Part shown: one piece after another, positions 38,668 through 48,993 of the stretch
Layout of the letters: the number at the start of each line of letters is the position of its first letter
Numbering within the stretch: the first letter of the stretch is position 1
Assembly (NCBI GenBank): GCA_023257655.1
Contig: JALRBQ010000014.1
Span: 56,261 to 120,260, forward strand
Direction: 5' to 3'
Source: Pseudomonadales bacterium
Lineage (GTDB): Bacteria; Pseudomonadota; Gammaproteobacteria; Pseudomonadales; Pseudohongiellaceae
DNA: 64,000 nucleotides
Notes under the pieces: model-generated
Databases searched by the model: none
Told to the model about the DNA's origin: nothing
Seen by the model: the letters and a program-made list of their open reading frames with translations, nothing else
Made by a program: the position numbers and the translations under genes

Positions 38668-41451
38668 TTAGAAATCGACTCTGACGCGAGCGTAGTAGAA
38701 CGCGCCTTCGATACCCCACGGGGATGAACCGGTGTAGGTATTACCAGAACCGATAGTGCCGTCGAGGTTGTCGATATCCACAGGAGCTTCTTCATCGAAC
38801 ACGTTGTTCGCGCCGATGACGAAGGTGTAGTTGTCGTTCCAGGTGTAGGCTGCTTCAACGTCGAAGATAGTCTCGCCGCTGTAGCAGTTATCCCGGTACA
38901 GACCGAATGTGCAGTCGATCGTGTAACCGGTTCCCTTCGCGCCACGTGCTGTGGGGTCACCGCTCCAGCTGGCGTCGATCCAGTCATCATAGTAGCTGGC
39001 GCGAGCGAGGAAGCGGAAGTCGTTATAGAAGTGGTTATAGGTAAACACGCCCCGATTTTCCGGATTGTAGTTTTCCAGTTCCAGCACGCGGTCACGGCTC
39101 ACTTCAGAACCGGCGTTGTCCACTTCGGTCTCGGTCCAGTTCCAGGCCCCGACCAGTGTACCGCTACCGGCGTTGCCCCAATCCAGACTGTAGGTACCCA
39201 CGATATCGATACCGGTAGTGGTGGTCTCGAAGTCGTTGGTGTAGAAGGACACGGAGCTCAGGTCAGCCGCGCCAGGGACGCCTAACTCCTGCAGACACAG
39301 GGCCAGGTTGCCGGCGGGGTTAGCTCGCGCGCCCGGGCAGTTCTGGCCGGCAGGAACGCCGAGACCGCGGATGTTGATCGTACCGGTCTGTGAGATACGG
39401 TCTTCGATGTTGATGCTGAAGTAGTCAACAGTCAGATTCAAGGCTGGAGTCACATCCCATACCACACCAGCGGAGAAGTTGGTGGATTCCTCTGGTGTCA
39501 ATGCCTCGGCACCCAGGAATTGGGCGATCGGATTGGTCGGAGGAATCTGGCCGCGCTGCTGCAGCTGGCCGTCTACGGTGATCGTCGACAGCTTGGTTAC
39601 GTTTTCCTGACCCGGAGTCGGAGCACGGAAACCAGTGTTGTAGGAGGCGCGCAGAGTGAGGTCGTCAGTCACTCGGTAGCGACCGGCAACCTTGTAGTTG
39701 CTGGTGTCGCCGAAGCTTTCGAAGTCCTCGTAACGCAGCGCAATACCGGCGGTCAAGGCGTTAGTAATATCGGCCTCGAGGTCGGTATAGACGGCGTAGT
39801 TGGAGCGGCCCCAGAGACCGGCTTGCTGTGGGCTGAAGCCAGCGAAGCCGTGGGCACCGATGCTCAGGTTGGGCAGGGGTGTCACGCCATCGGAGTAGGT
39901 GTTGGAACCATTAACGTTCTGGAACGCATATTGGCCCGCGTTCCAGGAACGCTCTTCGCCGATAATGGTTTCAAAACGCTCATCGCGCCACTCGCCGCCG
40001 AAGGCGATGTTAAGGTCTGAGGCGAAACCGTCAACCGGCATGGAGTAGTTGAAGTCAACGTTGAAGTTGGTTTCAGACTGCACATAGGAGCCGAGATCGA
40101 AGTCACGCTGCAGCGCACCGTTGACGAAGCCGTTGGGACCATTGGACGGGTTCCAGGTGTTGTTCAGGAAGAACGATACCTTGTTGCGGCCGTAGCTGGC
40201 GCTGACATCATAGGTCAGGTTGCTGCTGAGATTGCCGCGGAAACCACCGACGAGGCTACCATCCTTCAGGTTGCCGCCGAATTGAGGCGTGTAGCCTCCG
40301 GGTACGACCTGGTTCATGACCCAGCAGTTCGCAGGCAATGCAGCCAGTGCGGCCGCATCGGCGGCGACCTTGGCGGCGTCCAGCGGCTTGCCATTGCTGC
40401 CCGAGCCAGGGCTGCGCAAGGCGGGACAGTTGGAAGTTATGCCGGTCTGGCCAGCCTTGATTGTAGTATCAACGATCGCGCGGACATTGCCATTAGCAGT
40501 GTAGGTGCCATCGCGGTCGTTCGGGTTACGGTAGAAGAAACCACCTTCGGTTTCGCGCTGGCCGTAGTTACCGAAAGAGTAGAACTCCAGGTCGCTGGAG
40601 AGCTGGATGCCGGAATTGAAGAAGATGTTCCAGTTGTCGCGGTATTCAGGACCGCCCCAAACCTGCGCATAAGGCTGGGCAATGCTGGCTTTCTGCTGCG
40701 CGTTACCGCTGGCGATCAGGGTCGCGGCGTCTGTGCGCTGAGTGGAACGGCTGGTGGCGTCCTGTTCCATCCAGGTGCCGGTGACGTTGAGGAAACCACT
40801 ATCACCGAGTGGCAGGCCGATATTGCCCATGAGTTGCAGCAGGTCACCGTCGCCTTCGCCGAACTCGCCAGTGCGCGCTTCCAGAGTCATGCCTTCGTTG
40901 GAATCGTTGAGCGCGAAGTTGATCACGCCAGCGATCGCGTCAGAGCCGTACAGGGCCGCCGCACCGTCACGCAGAATTTCAGTCTGCTTGATTGCCAGCG
41001 AAGGAATGGCAGAAATGTCAGCACCCTGGGAACCAGCTGCCAGTGAACCGCCGAGTTCGGCGATGACGCCGGAACGGTGGCGGCGCTTGCCGTTCACGAG
41101 TACCAGGATGTTATCCGGTGGCAGACCGCGCAGGTTGGCAGGTCGCACGATGGTGGCAGCGTCTGAAATAGACTCGCGCTGCACGTTGTAAGAGGGGACA
41201 GCAGTGCGCAACATCTCGTTGAGGTCTGCATAGCCCATATTCTGGAATTCATCACCGCCGATGACATCGACTGGCACTGATGAGTCAGACGCGCTCCGTT
41301 GCGGTCGTCGAGAACCGATGGTGATGATTTCTTCTACTAAATCATCAGCTTGCTGTGCGAAAACCATTGGAGCGTAGCCAGCTGGTAGTAGCAATCCAAG
41401 AGCGATTGCGACTGGTAGAGCTTTTTTGGCCAATCCAGGTCGGTTAGTCAT
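38668..41451 (-). CDS. TonB-dependent receptor (large, 927 aa)
   Basis: Plug domain LRGLPPDNILVLVNGKRRHRSG...EILRDGAAALYGSDAIAGVINF; C-terminal aromatic ...YYARVRVDF. Confidence 0.95.
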   Translation of the reverse strand: MTNRPGLAKKALPVAIALGLLLPAGYAPMVFAQQADDLVEEIITIGSRRPQRSASDSSVPVDVIGGDEFQNMGYADLNEMLRTAVPSYNVQRESISDAATIVRPANLRGLPPDNILVLVNGKRRHRSGVIAELGGSLAAGSQGADISAIPSLAIKQTEILRDGAAALYGSDAIAGVINFALNDSNEGMTLEARTGEFGEGDGDLLQLMGNIGLPLGDSGFLNVTGTWMEQDATSRSTQRTDAATLIASGNAQQKASIAQPYAQVWGGPEYRDNWNIFFNSGIQLSSDLEFYSFGNYGQRETEGGFFYRNPNDRDGTYTANGNVRAIVDTTIKAGQTGITSNCPALRSPGSGSNGKPLDAAKVAADAAALAALPANCWVMNQVVPGGYTPQFGGNLKDGSLVGGFRGNLSSNLTYDVSASYGRNKVSFFLNNTWNPSNGPNGFVNGALQRDFDLGSYVQSETNFNVDFNYSMPVDGFASDLNIAFGGEWRDERFETIIGEERSWNAGQYAFQNVNGSNTYSDGVTPLPNLSIGAHGFAGFSPQQAGLWGRSNYAVYTDLEADITNALTAGIALRYEDFESFGDTSNYKVAGRYRVTDDLTLRASYNTGFRAPTPGQENVTKLSTITVDGQLQQRGQIPPTNPIAQFLGAEALTPEESTNFSAGVVWDVTPALNLTVDYFSINIEDRISQTGTINIRGLGVPAGQNCPGARANPAGNLALCLQELGVPGAADLSSVSFYTNDFETTTTGIDIVGTYSLDWGNAGSGTLVGAWNWTETEVDNAGSEVSRDRVLELENYNPENRGVFTYNHFYNDFRFLARASYYDDWIDASWSGDPTARGAKGTGYTIDCTFGLYRDNCYSGETIFDVEAAYTWNDNYTFVIGANNVFDEEAPVDIDNLDGTIGSGNTYTGSSPWGIEGAFYYARVRVDF

Positions 41452-41894
41452 TTATTTCCCCCTTAGGAAAAAAAGGTTGTTAACTGTATTGAATAGCTTG
41501 TGGGTTTACACAGTGATCAGACACCACCCCAATACACCGATCTGGGGCTGATCGAGCGTGTGTTCGAGTACTGCGTGGGTTAGAAGGATAAAAGGCTGCT
41601 TCCTAAATGTCCATCTTTGGGGCGCGATAAAATCGCCGTATTTCAACCGAATAGTGCCATTTTTCGCGGTTCCTGGAAGCCCTGCCCCGCTCCTGTGCAG
41701 ACCCCAGGGAAACACCGCACCATGATCAGCCTGAAATTTGCACTGCTTTGGGCGCATTTCGTGCTGAAAAGTGCTTTTTGCGAGGGATTGCTGTCGCCGG
41801 GCTGACGCGCTGTGCTGATCGACGGTTCCGTATGCTAGACTGCGCCGACACACGATTGGACTCATGCGTCTTCTCCCTCGAGGTATTCCACACG

Positions 41895-42473
41895 ATGTCA
41901 CATGCGCTCTCGCGCCGCGCCTTTCTAGCTGCTTCAGCCGCCGCCGGACGCGGATCGCTGATCGCCCTGACCTTGCCAATGATTCTCACCGCCTGCAGTC
42001 GCGCCACCGAGGCGATGTTGGAGGGGGGACGGTTGCACACCTTCACCGCGGACGAGGCGAAGGAGCTGGATGCCATCGCTGCCCGGATTATTCCCACGGA
42101 TGAAACACCGGGCGCGCGCCAAGCAGGAGTCGTCTACTTCATGGACTACGTGCTTGGAGACGAGCGTGACAAGGAGCTGGCGGCGGTGCGCCAGGGGCTC
42201 GCTGAACTGCAGTCAGCCAGCGCGAGCACCTATGGAGAACCGACCTTCAGCAGTCTCGATGCGGCCAGCCAGGATCGCTTGCTCAACAGCATCGAGCGCG
42301 GTGAATTTTTCCAGACGCTACGCTTCCTGACCGTCGCCGGCATGTATGCCTTGCCGGAATACGGTGCGAACCCTGAACGTATCGGCAATGCTCTCAGCGG
42401 CTTCGAGGCACGACACGCCTGGCAGTCACCCTATGGCTTTTATGACGCTGACTACGCCGCGAAGGGAGAATAA
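41895..42473 (+). CDS. Gluconate 2-dehydrogenase subunit 3 family protein (Tat signal)
   Basis: SRRAFLAASAAAGRGSLIALTLPMILTAC; FTADEAKELDAIAARIIPTDETPGAREAGV-like motif (ARQAGVVYFMDYVL). Confidence 0.9.
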   Translation: MSHALSRRAFLAASAAAGRGSLIALTLPMILTACSRATEAMLEGGRLHTFTADEAKELDAIAARIIPTDETPGARQAGVVYFMDYVLGDERDKELAAVRQGLAELQSASASTYGEPTFSSLDAASQDRLLNSIERGEFFQTLRFLTVAGMYALPEYGANPERIGNALSGFEARHAWQSPYGFYDADYAAKGE

Positions 42474-42475
42474 CC

Positions 42476-44164
42476 ATGGCTGAAGCCTCTACCGCAACTA
42501 CCAGCACAGGCGCCACCCACTCGACCCGCGAGGCGGTTGATTTTGTCATCGTCGGTTCCGGCGCTGCCGGCGGTATTGTGGCCAAGGAGCTTGCCACTGC
42601 CGGTTTCTCTGTCGTGGTACTGGAGCAGGGGCCGCATCTGCAGGCTGCCGATTTCAAGCACGACGAATGGGGTTATTCGATCAATGATGCGCTGACCTGG
42701 GGACCCCGGCAGGGGCACCCGCAGACGGTACGCAGGAATGCCAGCGAAACGGCGCAGTTGTCCGATCGGGCGGCGCTCGGCTACGCCCACAACGTCGGGG
42801 GTTCCAGCGTCCACTTTTCCGGCAATTTCTGGCGCTTCCGGCCGATCGATTTCATGGAAGCCAGCGTGCGCGGTACCGTCCCCGGCACCAATTTTACAGA
42901 CTGGCCGATTCGCTACGAGGATCTGGAGCCCTATTACACCAAGGTCGATTGGGAAATCGGTGTTTCCGGATTGCAGGGTCCCTGGGATCCGCCGCGTTCA
43001 CGTCCTTATCCCTGCCGTCCCATGCCCATCAAGGGGTCCGACGTGCTGCTGGAGCGAGCGGCAAAAAAATTAGGGCTGAACCCGTATCCAGCGCCGGTTG
43101 CGATTCTGTCGGAGCCGCACAACGGTCGCCCCGCGTGCATACACTGCGGCTTCTGCAACGGCTTCGGCTGCGAAGTGAATGCCAAATCGTCATCCATGGC
43201 GGCCATGATTCCACTGGCGCTGGCGTCCGGCAATTGTGAATTGCGCACCGGCTGCACCGTCGCCCGTGTCGAGACCGATGCCCAGGGCCGCGCGTCAGAG
43301 GTCGTCTATTGGGAAGCCGACGGCACAGAGCAATCGCAATTGGCCAAGGCCGTGGTGCTCTGTGCCAATGGCGCAGAGACACCGCGCCTGTTGTTGTTAT
43401 CCGAGTCCAGCCGCTTCCCCGACGGACTCGCAAACAGCAGCGGCTATGTGGGTCAAAACCTCATGTTCAATGGCTATTCCTCGGTCGTGGGTCTGTTCGA
43501 TGAGCCAGTGAATGCTTACAAGAGTGTGCCGGCAACGCGCGTTGTTCACGATTTTTATTCGCTGGATCCGAATTTGGGCTTCTACGGTGGTGGTGGCATC
43601 GACGGCCGCCACCCGAATCGCGGCTTGCCGATGGAGTCTGCACTGAATGGCAGTTTCTTCAGTGGCAAATTCTGGGGCAGTGAGTACAAGCGCAGTCTGG
43701 AGACAGAGTTTACGCACACCGCCGGCTTCGATGGGCACACAACTTCGCTGCCATTGGCAACCAACAACATCACCCTCGATCCTACGGTGAAAGACAAGTG
43801 GGGTCGCGCGGCGCTGCGGCTGACATACACCGATCATCCGGATGACCTCGCAACGATGAAATTTTTCTATGAGAAAAGCATGGAGCTGATGGAAGCGGCG
43901 GGGGCGAAGCAGCGCGTCGGCTTCTACGCGGAGAATGGTCAGCTGGGTGGTGTGCACCTGCTGGGCACCTGCCGCATGGGTGACGATCCGGCGACTTCCG
44001 TTGTCAACAAATTCAATCGCTCACACGATGTGCCGAATCTGTTCATGGTGGATGGCAGCAGTCTCGTCACGTCCGGACGTGGTCAACCGACGATGACGAT
44101 TATGGCGCTGGCGTTCCGCACCGCCGACAACATCATTCAGGCGGCGCAGCGGGGCGAGATCTAA
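42476..44164 (+). CDS. GMC family FAD-dependent oxidoreductase
   Basis: VDFVIVGSGAAGGIVAKELATAGFSVVVLEQGP; HLLGTCRMGDDPATSVVNKFNRSHDVPNLFMVDGSSLVTSGRGQPTMTIMALAFRTAD. Confidence 0.95.
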   Translation: MAEASTATTSTGATHSTREAVDFVIVGSGAAGGIVAKELATAGFSVVVLEQGPHLQAADFKHDEWGYSINDALTWGPRQGHPQTVRRNASETAQLSDRAALGYAHNVGGSSVHFSGNFWRFRPIDFMEASVRGTVPGTNFTDWPIRYEDLEPYYTKVDWEIGVSGLQGPWDPPRSRPYPCRPMPIKGSDVLLERAAKKLGLNPYPAPVAILSEPHNGRPACIHCGFCNGFGCEVNAKSSSMAAMIPLALASGNCELRTGCTVARVETDAQGRASEVVYWEADGTEQSQLAKAVVLCANGAETPRLLLLSESSRFPDGLANSSGYVGQNLMFNGYSSVVGLFDEPVNAYKSVPATRVVHDFYSLDPNLGFYGGGGIDGRHPNRGLPMESALNGSFFSGKFWGSEYKRSLETEFTHTAGFDGHTTSLPLATNNITLDPTVKDKWGRAALRLTYTDHPDDLATMKFFYEKSMELMEAAGAKQRVGFYAENGQLGGVHLLGTCRMGDDPATSVVNKFNRSHDVPNLFMVDGSSLVTSGRGQPTMTIMALAFRTADNIIQAAQRGEI

Positions 44165-44192
44165 ACCGCGCTGAGCGCGCGGCGAGTGGGTA

Positions 44193-44702
44193 TTACTGAT
44201 CGGCTGCGCTCTTGATGCTCGCATACACCGATGCGGTACCATCGCGCTTCATCAGCAGCACGTCGTAAGGTGTGAAGCGTCCTCCCATCTCCATACCCGG
44301 GCTGCCCATCGGCATGCCCGGCGCCGCCAATCCCAGTGCGTTAGCCGGCGGGGCCGCGAGAAAAGCGGTAATGTGACGCGCCGGTACATGGCCTTCAAAC
44401 ACGTATCCCTCTTCAGTCACCGCGGTATGGCAGGATTGCCAGGCAGGTTGCACGCCCAATTCGGCCTTCACCTGGTTGAGATCGGCCGGATGAATGACGG
44501 TAGACGCAAAACCATGCTGTTGCATGTGGTCGATCCAGTTGGCGCAACATCCACACGTCGGATCCTTGTACACATCCAGCGGCTTTCCGCGTGAGTCCTG
44601 TGCCAGCAAGGGCAGGGAGGTGGCACCCAGGGTCAGGGCCGTGGCCAGTCGCAGCAGTCGACGGCGAGTGAGTGTGAGCGCGGTGTGTGTCTTGGCTTGC
44701 AT
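44193..44702 (-). CDS. DUF411 domain protein
   Basis: LDVYKDPTCGCCANWIDHMQQHGF; QPAWQSCHTAVTEEGYVFEGHVPA. Confidence 0.9.
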   Translation of the reverse strand: MQAKTHTALTLTRRRLLRLATALTLGATSLPLLAQDSRGKPLDVYKDPTCGCCANWIDHMQQHGFASTVIHPADLNQVKAELGVQPAWQSCHTAVTEEGYVFEGHVPARHITAFLAAPPANALGLAAPGMPMGSPGMEMGGRFTPYDVLLMKRDGTASVYASIKSAADQ

Positions 44703-44955
44703 AATAGGCTCCGGGTAATACTGATCAGGGCTAGCCTACTGCGCTGCGCCTGAACCTTCAAGTCGCGAAGGGTTCAACTTGCGCGGTTGCCTCGTTGGTG
44801 CCAATCACGTACCATGCACGCCGGCTGCCATCCACGCAGCCCGTCGGACGACTCAAACCTCATTCCAGTAGCTGTTTTTTCCTTCCTCCCGCGGCCCGCT
44901 GCCGTGTGAAGTCGTGACTCGCAACAACCCGTTATTCGTCGAGGCGACGTTGACA

Positions 44956-46335
44956 ATGATTCTGAACAAACTGCACCTCAATCGCGTGACGCTTGCTGAG
45001 CTCCTGCAGATTGCCTTGCCGATGGTGGTGTCACAGGGCACGTTCGCGGTGATGACGTTTACCGACCGGTATTTCCTGTCGCAACTGAGTCCGGCTCACA
45101 TGGCTGCCGCCCTCGGCGGCGGCGTCGCCACGTTCTTCTCTTTCTGCTTCTTCTCAGGCCTGCTGTCTTACACCAATGCCATGGCAGCTCAGTACCTTGG
45201 CTCCGAGCAATTGGCAAAATGTTCCAAGGTCGTGACTCAGGGACTCATTGTCACCGCGGGTTGTCTGCCTGTGCTCGGCATCATTGCGTTCTTCGTGTCA
45301 GACATCTTCGCGGCGATGCAACACGATCCGCAGCAGGTGGAACTGGAACGACTGTACTATCTGGTGTTGATGGCAGGGTCCGGTATCACGCTCGCGAAGA
45401 TCTGCCTGTCGTCCTATTTCGCCGGCATTTCGCGCACACGCGTTGTCATGGTGTGTGACATCATCGGCCTGTTGGTGAATGTGCCGCTGTCGTACGCCAT
45501 GATCTTCGGCCACTTCGGCTTTCCGGCAATGGGTATTCTGGGAGCGGGACTGAGCACGATCATCGCCACCACGGTGTCGCTGACGTTGTTCGTCTGCTTC
45601 TATCTGGGCAAACGCCATCGGGAAAAATTTCACGTGCTGCAGTCCTTCCATTTCGACCGCGGCATCCTGCGCCGCTTCCTCCGACTCGGCTTGCCTTCCG
45701 GGTTCGAGTTGTTCCTGAATGTCGCGGCGTTCAACCTGTTCCTGTTGATGTTTCAGTCCTACGGCGTGGCCCAGGGGGCCTCAGCCGCTATCGTCTTCAA
45801 CTGGGATATCCTCTCCTTCATTCCAATGATGGGGCTCAATATCGGGGTGATCAGCCTGATTGGCCGATTCGTGGGTGCCGGCAACATGGAGCGGGCGAAT
45901 GAGGTCATCGCTTCGGGTTTCCTGTTGGGCCTGTGTTATTCGGGCACTCTGGCGCTGCTGTTCATTTGCCTGCGATCGCCGATGGTTGAGGTATTTGCGC
46001 CTCCTGGTGGGGATTTCAGCGAGATTAGGGAACTGGCCACCTTCATGATGATCGGCCTCTCCAGCTATTGCATGGCCGATTCCATCATTCTGGTCTCCGG
46101 AGGCGTGCTGCGCGGGGCGGGCGACACCCGCTGGCTTTTCTATACATCGACCTCTCTGCATTGGGCCATGCTGGTGGCGCAATTCTTCATCATCCAGGTG
46201 TTTGAGATGGGGCCACGCACGTCCTGGCTCGCTTTCGTCTCGATGCTGTTCGCAATCGCCATCGTGTACGTATTGCGCCTGCGGGGAGGGCGCTGGCGAG
46301 ATCCGGCGGCCTTGCGCATGGTGATGGCAGAATAG
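44956..46335 (+). CDS. MATE family efflux transporter
   Basis: LLQIALPMVVSQGTFAVMTFTDRYFLSQL; 12-TM pattern; SIILVSGGVLRGAGDTRW. Confidence 0.92.
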   Translation: MILNKLHLNRVTLAELLQIALPMVVSQGTFAVMTFTDRYFLSQLSPAHMAAALGGGVATFFSFCFFSGLLSYTNAMAAQYLGSEQLAKCSKVVTQGLIVTAGCLPVLGIIAFFVSDIFAAMQHDPQQVELERLYYLVLMAGSGITLAKICLSSYFAGISRTRVVMVCDIIGLLVNVPLSYAMIFGHFGFPAMGILGAGLSTIIATTVSLTLFVCFYLGKRHREKFHVLQSFHFDRGILRRFLRLGLPSGFELFLNVAAFNLFLLMFQSYGVAQGASAAIVFNWDILSFIPMMGLNIGVISLIGRFVGAGNMERANEVIASGFLLGLCYSGTLALLFICLRSPMVEVFAPPGGDFSEIRELATFMMIGLSSYCMADSIILVSGGVLRGAGDTRWLFYTSTSLHWAMLVAQFFIIQVFEMGPRTSWLAFVSMLFAIAIVYVLRLRGGRWRDPAALRMVMAE

Positions 46336-46429
46336 CCCCAGTCGGAAGTCGCCTGTGAGTCTTGCAGCCTGCGGGACAAGCGGTTAGCCTGTCGTCTGTC
46401 AAAATCAAGGCTCCGCAAGAGAGTTCTCT

Positions 46430-47632
46430 ATGTCTGCCCCACGTATCCTCATCCCGTTCCTGCTCACCGCCTGCCTGGCGCCCACCCCTGGTCTGGGTCA
46501 GGCCGGTTATGACGAAGCGCTGCTCAACCAGAAGCGGGTCTTTACAAGCGCCGGCGCGCAGGCAATGGCGGAACCGTTCGTTGGCATCGCCACGTCTGCC
46601 GGTATCAGGGAAGGGCTGTTTCCGCTCCGCGCGACCGGCGCCTCGACTGAAATGGTGGTTCACGCGGCCAACCTGTTTCTCTCAACGATGTCGCCCATGC
46701 AACTCAGTCGCAGCCAGTTCGCCATAGATGACCCTGAATGGCGTAATTGGTCGAATGTCGATGTCGGCATCTTTGCGCGCCATGGCATCAGCCTGGAAGA
46801 GATGTCTGATCAGCAAAAGGCGGCCGCCTGGAACCTGCTCAGTGAGTCGCTGAGTCCCGCCGGTCTGAGCAAGACCCAGCGCATCATGCGTACAGAGCAA
46901 ACCCTGCTCGAACTTAACGGCGAACCCATCCGCTACGGCGAGGAAAAATATTATTTCACGATCATGGGCAATCCCTCGAACGAGGAGCCCTGGGGTTGGC
47001 AACTCGATGGCCATCATCTGGTGATCAACTTCTTCGTGCTGGGTGATCAGATTGTAATGACGCCGGCATTCTGGGGAGGAGAGCCAGTTGTCACAGATTC
47101 CGGCAAATATGCTGGCAATGTCATCATGCAGGAAGAACAGAATCTTGGGCTTGCCTTCATGCAATCACTCGATGCGTCCCAGCAACTGCAAGCGACGATC
47201 AATCCGGAAAAAACCCGCAACGCACCGATGGCGGCGGCCAATGCCGACAACCAGCAGATCGACTTCGCCGGCATTCGCGGCGGTGATCTGAGTGGCGCGC
47301 AGAAAGCCCTGTTGCTGAACATTGCGCGCGTGTATGTCGGTAATTTGCGCGAGCCCCATGCTGCGGTGACCATGGACGATGTGAGTCAGTACATAGATGA
47401 AACCTATTTTGCATGGATTGGTGCGGCGAGCGATGACGCCGCATTTTATTACCGCATTCACAGCCCCGTTATTTTGATTGAATTCGATCATCAGAATCCG
47501 GTGGGGACCTTGCAGAAGAACACGCCCGGCATGCCGACGCGCGATCACATTCACACCGTAGTGCGCACGCCGAACGGAAACGACTACGGTAAGGACCTGT
47601 TGCGCCAGCATCTGCTGGCACACCCACATTAG
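46430..47632 (+). CDS. DUF3500 domain protein
   Basis: GNPSNEEPWGWQLDGHHLVINFFVLGDQIVMTPAFWGGEPV; HNPVGTLQKNTPGMPTRDHIHTVVRTPNGNDYGKDLLRQH. Confidence 0.88.
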   Translation: MSAPRILIPFLLTACLAPTPGLGQAGYDEALLNQKRVFTSAGAQAMAEPFVGIATSAGIREGLFPLRATGASTEMVVHAANLFLSTMSPMQLSRSQFAIDDPEWRNWSNVDVGIFARHGISLEEMSDQQKAAAWNLLSESLSPAGLSKTQRIMRTEQTLLELNGEPIRYGEEKYYFTIMGNPSNEEPWGWQLDGHHLVINFFVLGDQIVMTPAFWGGEPVVTDSGKYAGNVIMQEEQNLGLAFMQSLDASQQLQATINPEKTRNAPMAAANADNQQIDFAGIRGGDLSGAQKALLLNIARVYVGNLREPHAAVTMDDVSQYIDETYFAWIGAASDDAAFYYRIHSPVILIEFDHQNPVGTLQKNTPGMPTRDHIHTVVRTPNGNDYGKDLLRQHLLAHPH

Positions 47633-47748
47633 GCTATCGGCTCGTCGCGGTTTCGATTCGCGTCTCCGGTACGATCTTGACTTTGCAATCGCGAGAGGTC
47701 ATGTTCCGCTGTCATATCGCGATTTATTTGTGACTCCAGAGGTGAACG

Positions 47749-48918
47749 ATGAAGAGAAGAACAACCACAGCTTATCGCTTGAAAACCACGCTCGTACTGC
47801 CTGCTGCCGTCGCCGGTCTGGCGCTGGCGGTATTGGCGAGCCCGGCTTCGGCTCAGGGTCGTCGCGGTGCCATTCAGCCAGCGGCGCATGCCAGTGTGAC
47901 GCCTATCAACAACCTGCCAAATCCCTATGAGACACAGCGCAATTTCGGCACCCTGCCGGATGGTCGCAGCTGGGGTTCGGTGAGTGCCGTGAATATCGAC
48001 ATCGATGGCATTCATGTCTGGGCCGGTGACCGTTGCGGTACCAATTCCTGCGCGACAACGCCCACCATCGATCCTATCGTCAAGCTGGATCCGAATGGCA
48101 ACGTCGTGCAGAGCTTTGGCGCTGGTCAGATCCTGTGGCCTCACGGCATGGACGTGGACAGTGAAGGCAATGTCTGGGTAGTGGATGCTCGTGTCGCCAA
48201 TGCCAATGAGATTCGAGAAAATCCCGCCGCTGCCAAGCTTGGTAGCACGGTGATGAAATTCAGCCCGACTGGCGAGCTGTTGCTGACAATCGGCACTCCC
48301 GGCGAGATCGGTGATCCGCCCACGCATCTGACCGACCCCAATGACGTGTTAGTAGCGCCAAATGGCACTATTTACATCGGAGAGACGCATGGCGCCCAAT
48401 TCCAGGATGAACCCGGTCCGGATTCGAAGAGCCGTATCTCCATGTACCGTCCCGACGGCACTTTCATTAAGAGTTTTGGTGAGTGGGGCTTTGAGGATGG
48501 TCAATTCCGTTCGCCCCATTCTCTGGCGATGGATTCTCAGGGTCGGATCTTTGTCGCCGATCGCGGCAATGTGCGCATCCAGATCTTCGATCAGGACGGT
48601 AATCATCTCGATACCTGGTACCAGTTCAGCCGTATCAGCGGTATCTTCATCGATGACAATGACATGCTGTACGCGATCGACTCCGAGTCTGACCCGAATT
48701 ACAACCCGGGCTGGCGCAAGGGCTTGCGTGTAGGCAGTGCCCGAACTGGTGAAGTGATGTATTACATACCCGAGCATATGTCCGAGCGCGCTTCAGGGAT
48801 GGGCGGCTACGGTTCCATGGGTGAGGGTGTAACCGTTGATCGTAACGGTGTGGTCTATGCGGGTGAAGTAGGTCCGGTGCAGGGAATGACAAAATTCATT
48901 CCGCGCCTGATGCCGTAG
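47749..48918 (+). CDS. NHL-repeat beta-propeller protein (peptidyl-alpha-hydroxyglycine lyase-like)
   Basis: Signal peptide; ILWPHGMDVDSEGNVWVVD; GQFRSPHSLAMDSQGRIFVADRGNVRIQIFDQDG. Confidence 0.87.
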   Translation: MKRRTTTAYRLKTTLVLPAAVAGLALAVLASPASAQGRRGAIQPAAHASVTPINNLPNPYETQRNFGTLPDGRSWGSVSAVNIDIDGIHVWAGDRCGTNSCATTPTIDPIVKLDPNGNVVQSFGAGQILWPHGMDVDSEGNVWVVDARVANANEIRENPAAAKLGSTVMKFSPTGELLLTIGTPGEIGDPPTHLTDPNDVLVAPNGTIYIGETHGAQFQDEPGPDSKSRISMYRPDGTFIKSFGEWGFEDGQFRSPHSLAMDSQGRIFVADRGNVRIQIFDQDGNHLDTWYQFSRISGIFIDDNDMLYAIDSESDPNYNPGWRKGLRVGSARTGEVMYYIPEHMSERASGMGGYGSMGEGVTVDRNGVVYAGEVGPVQGMTKFIPRLMP

Positions 48919-48933
48919 TTCAGGCCTGCAACG

Positions 48934-48968
48934 AAAAAAGGCAGAGCGGTGACGCCCTGCCTTTTTTT
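48934..48968 (+). terminator. Intrinsic terminator between convergent genes
   Basis: AAAAAAGGCAG-A-GCG-GTGA-CGC-C-CTGCCTTTTTTT. Confidence 0.85.
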
Positions 48969-48993
48969 ATGCCCGCTATTCCGGGAACTTAGC

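Noticed and set aside
41624-41636. GCGAT-AAA-ATCGC palindrome upstream of the 927-aa TonB receptor
   Set aside because: Short (5-nt arms) and expected by chance in a 64 kb window; not strong enough to call an operator.
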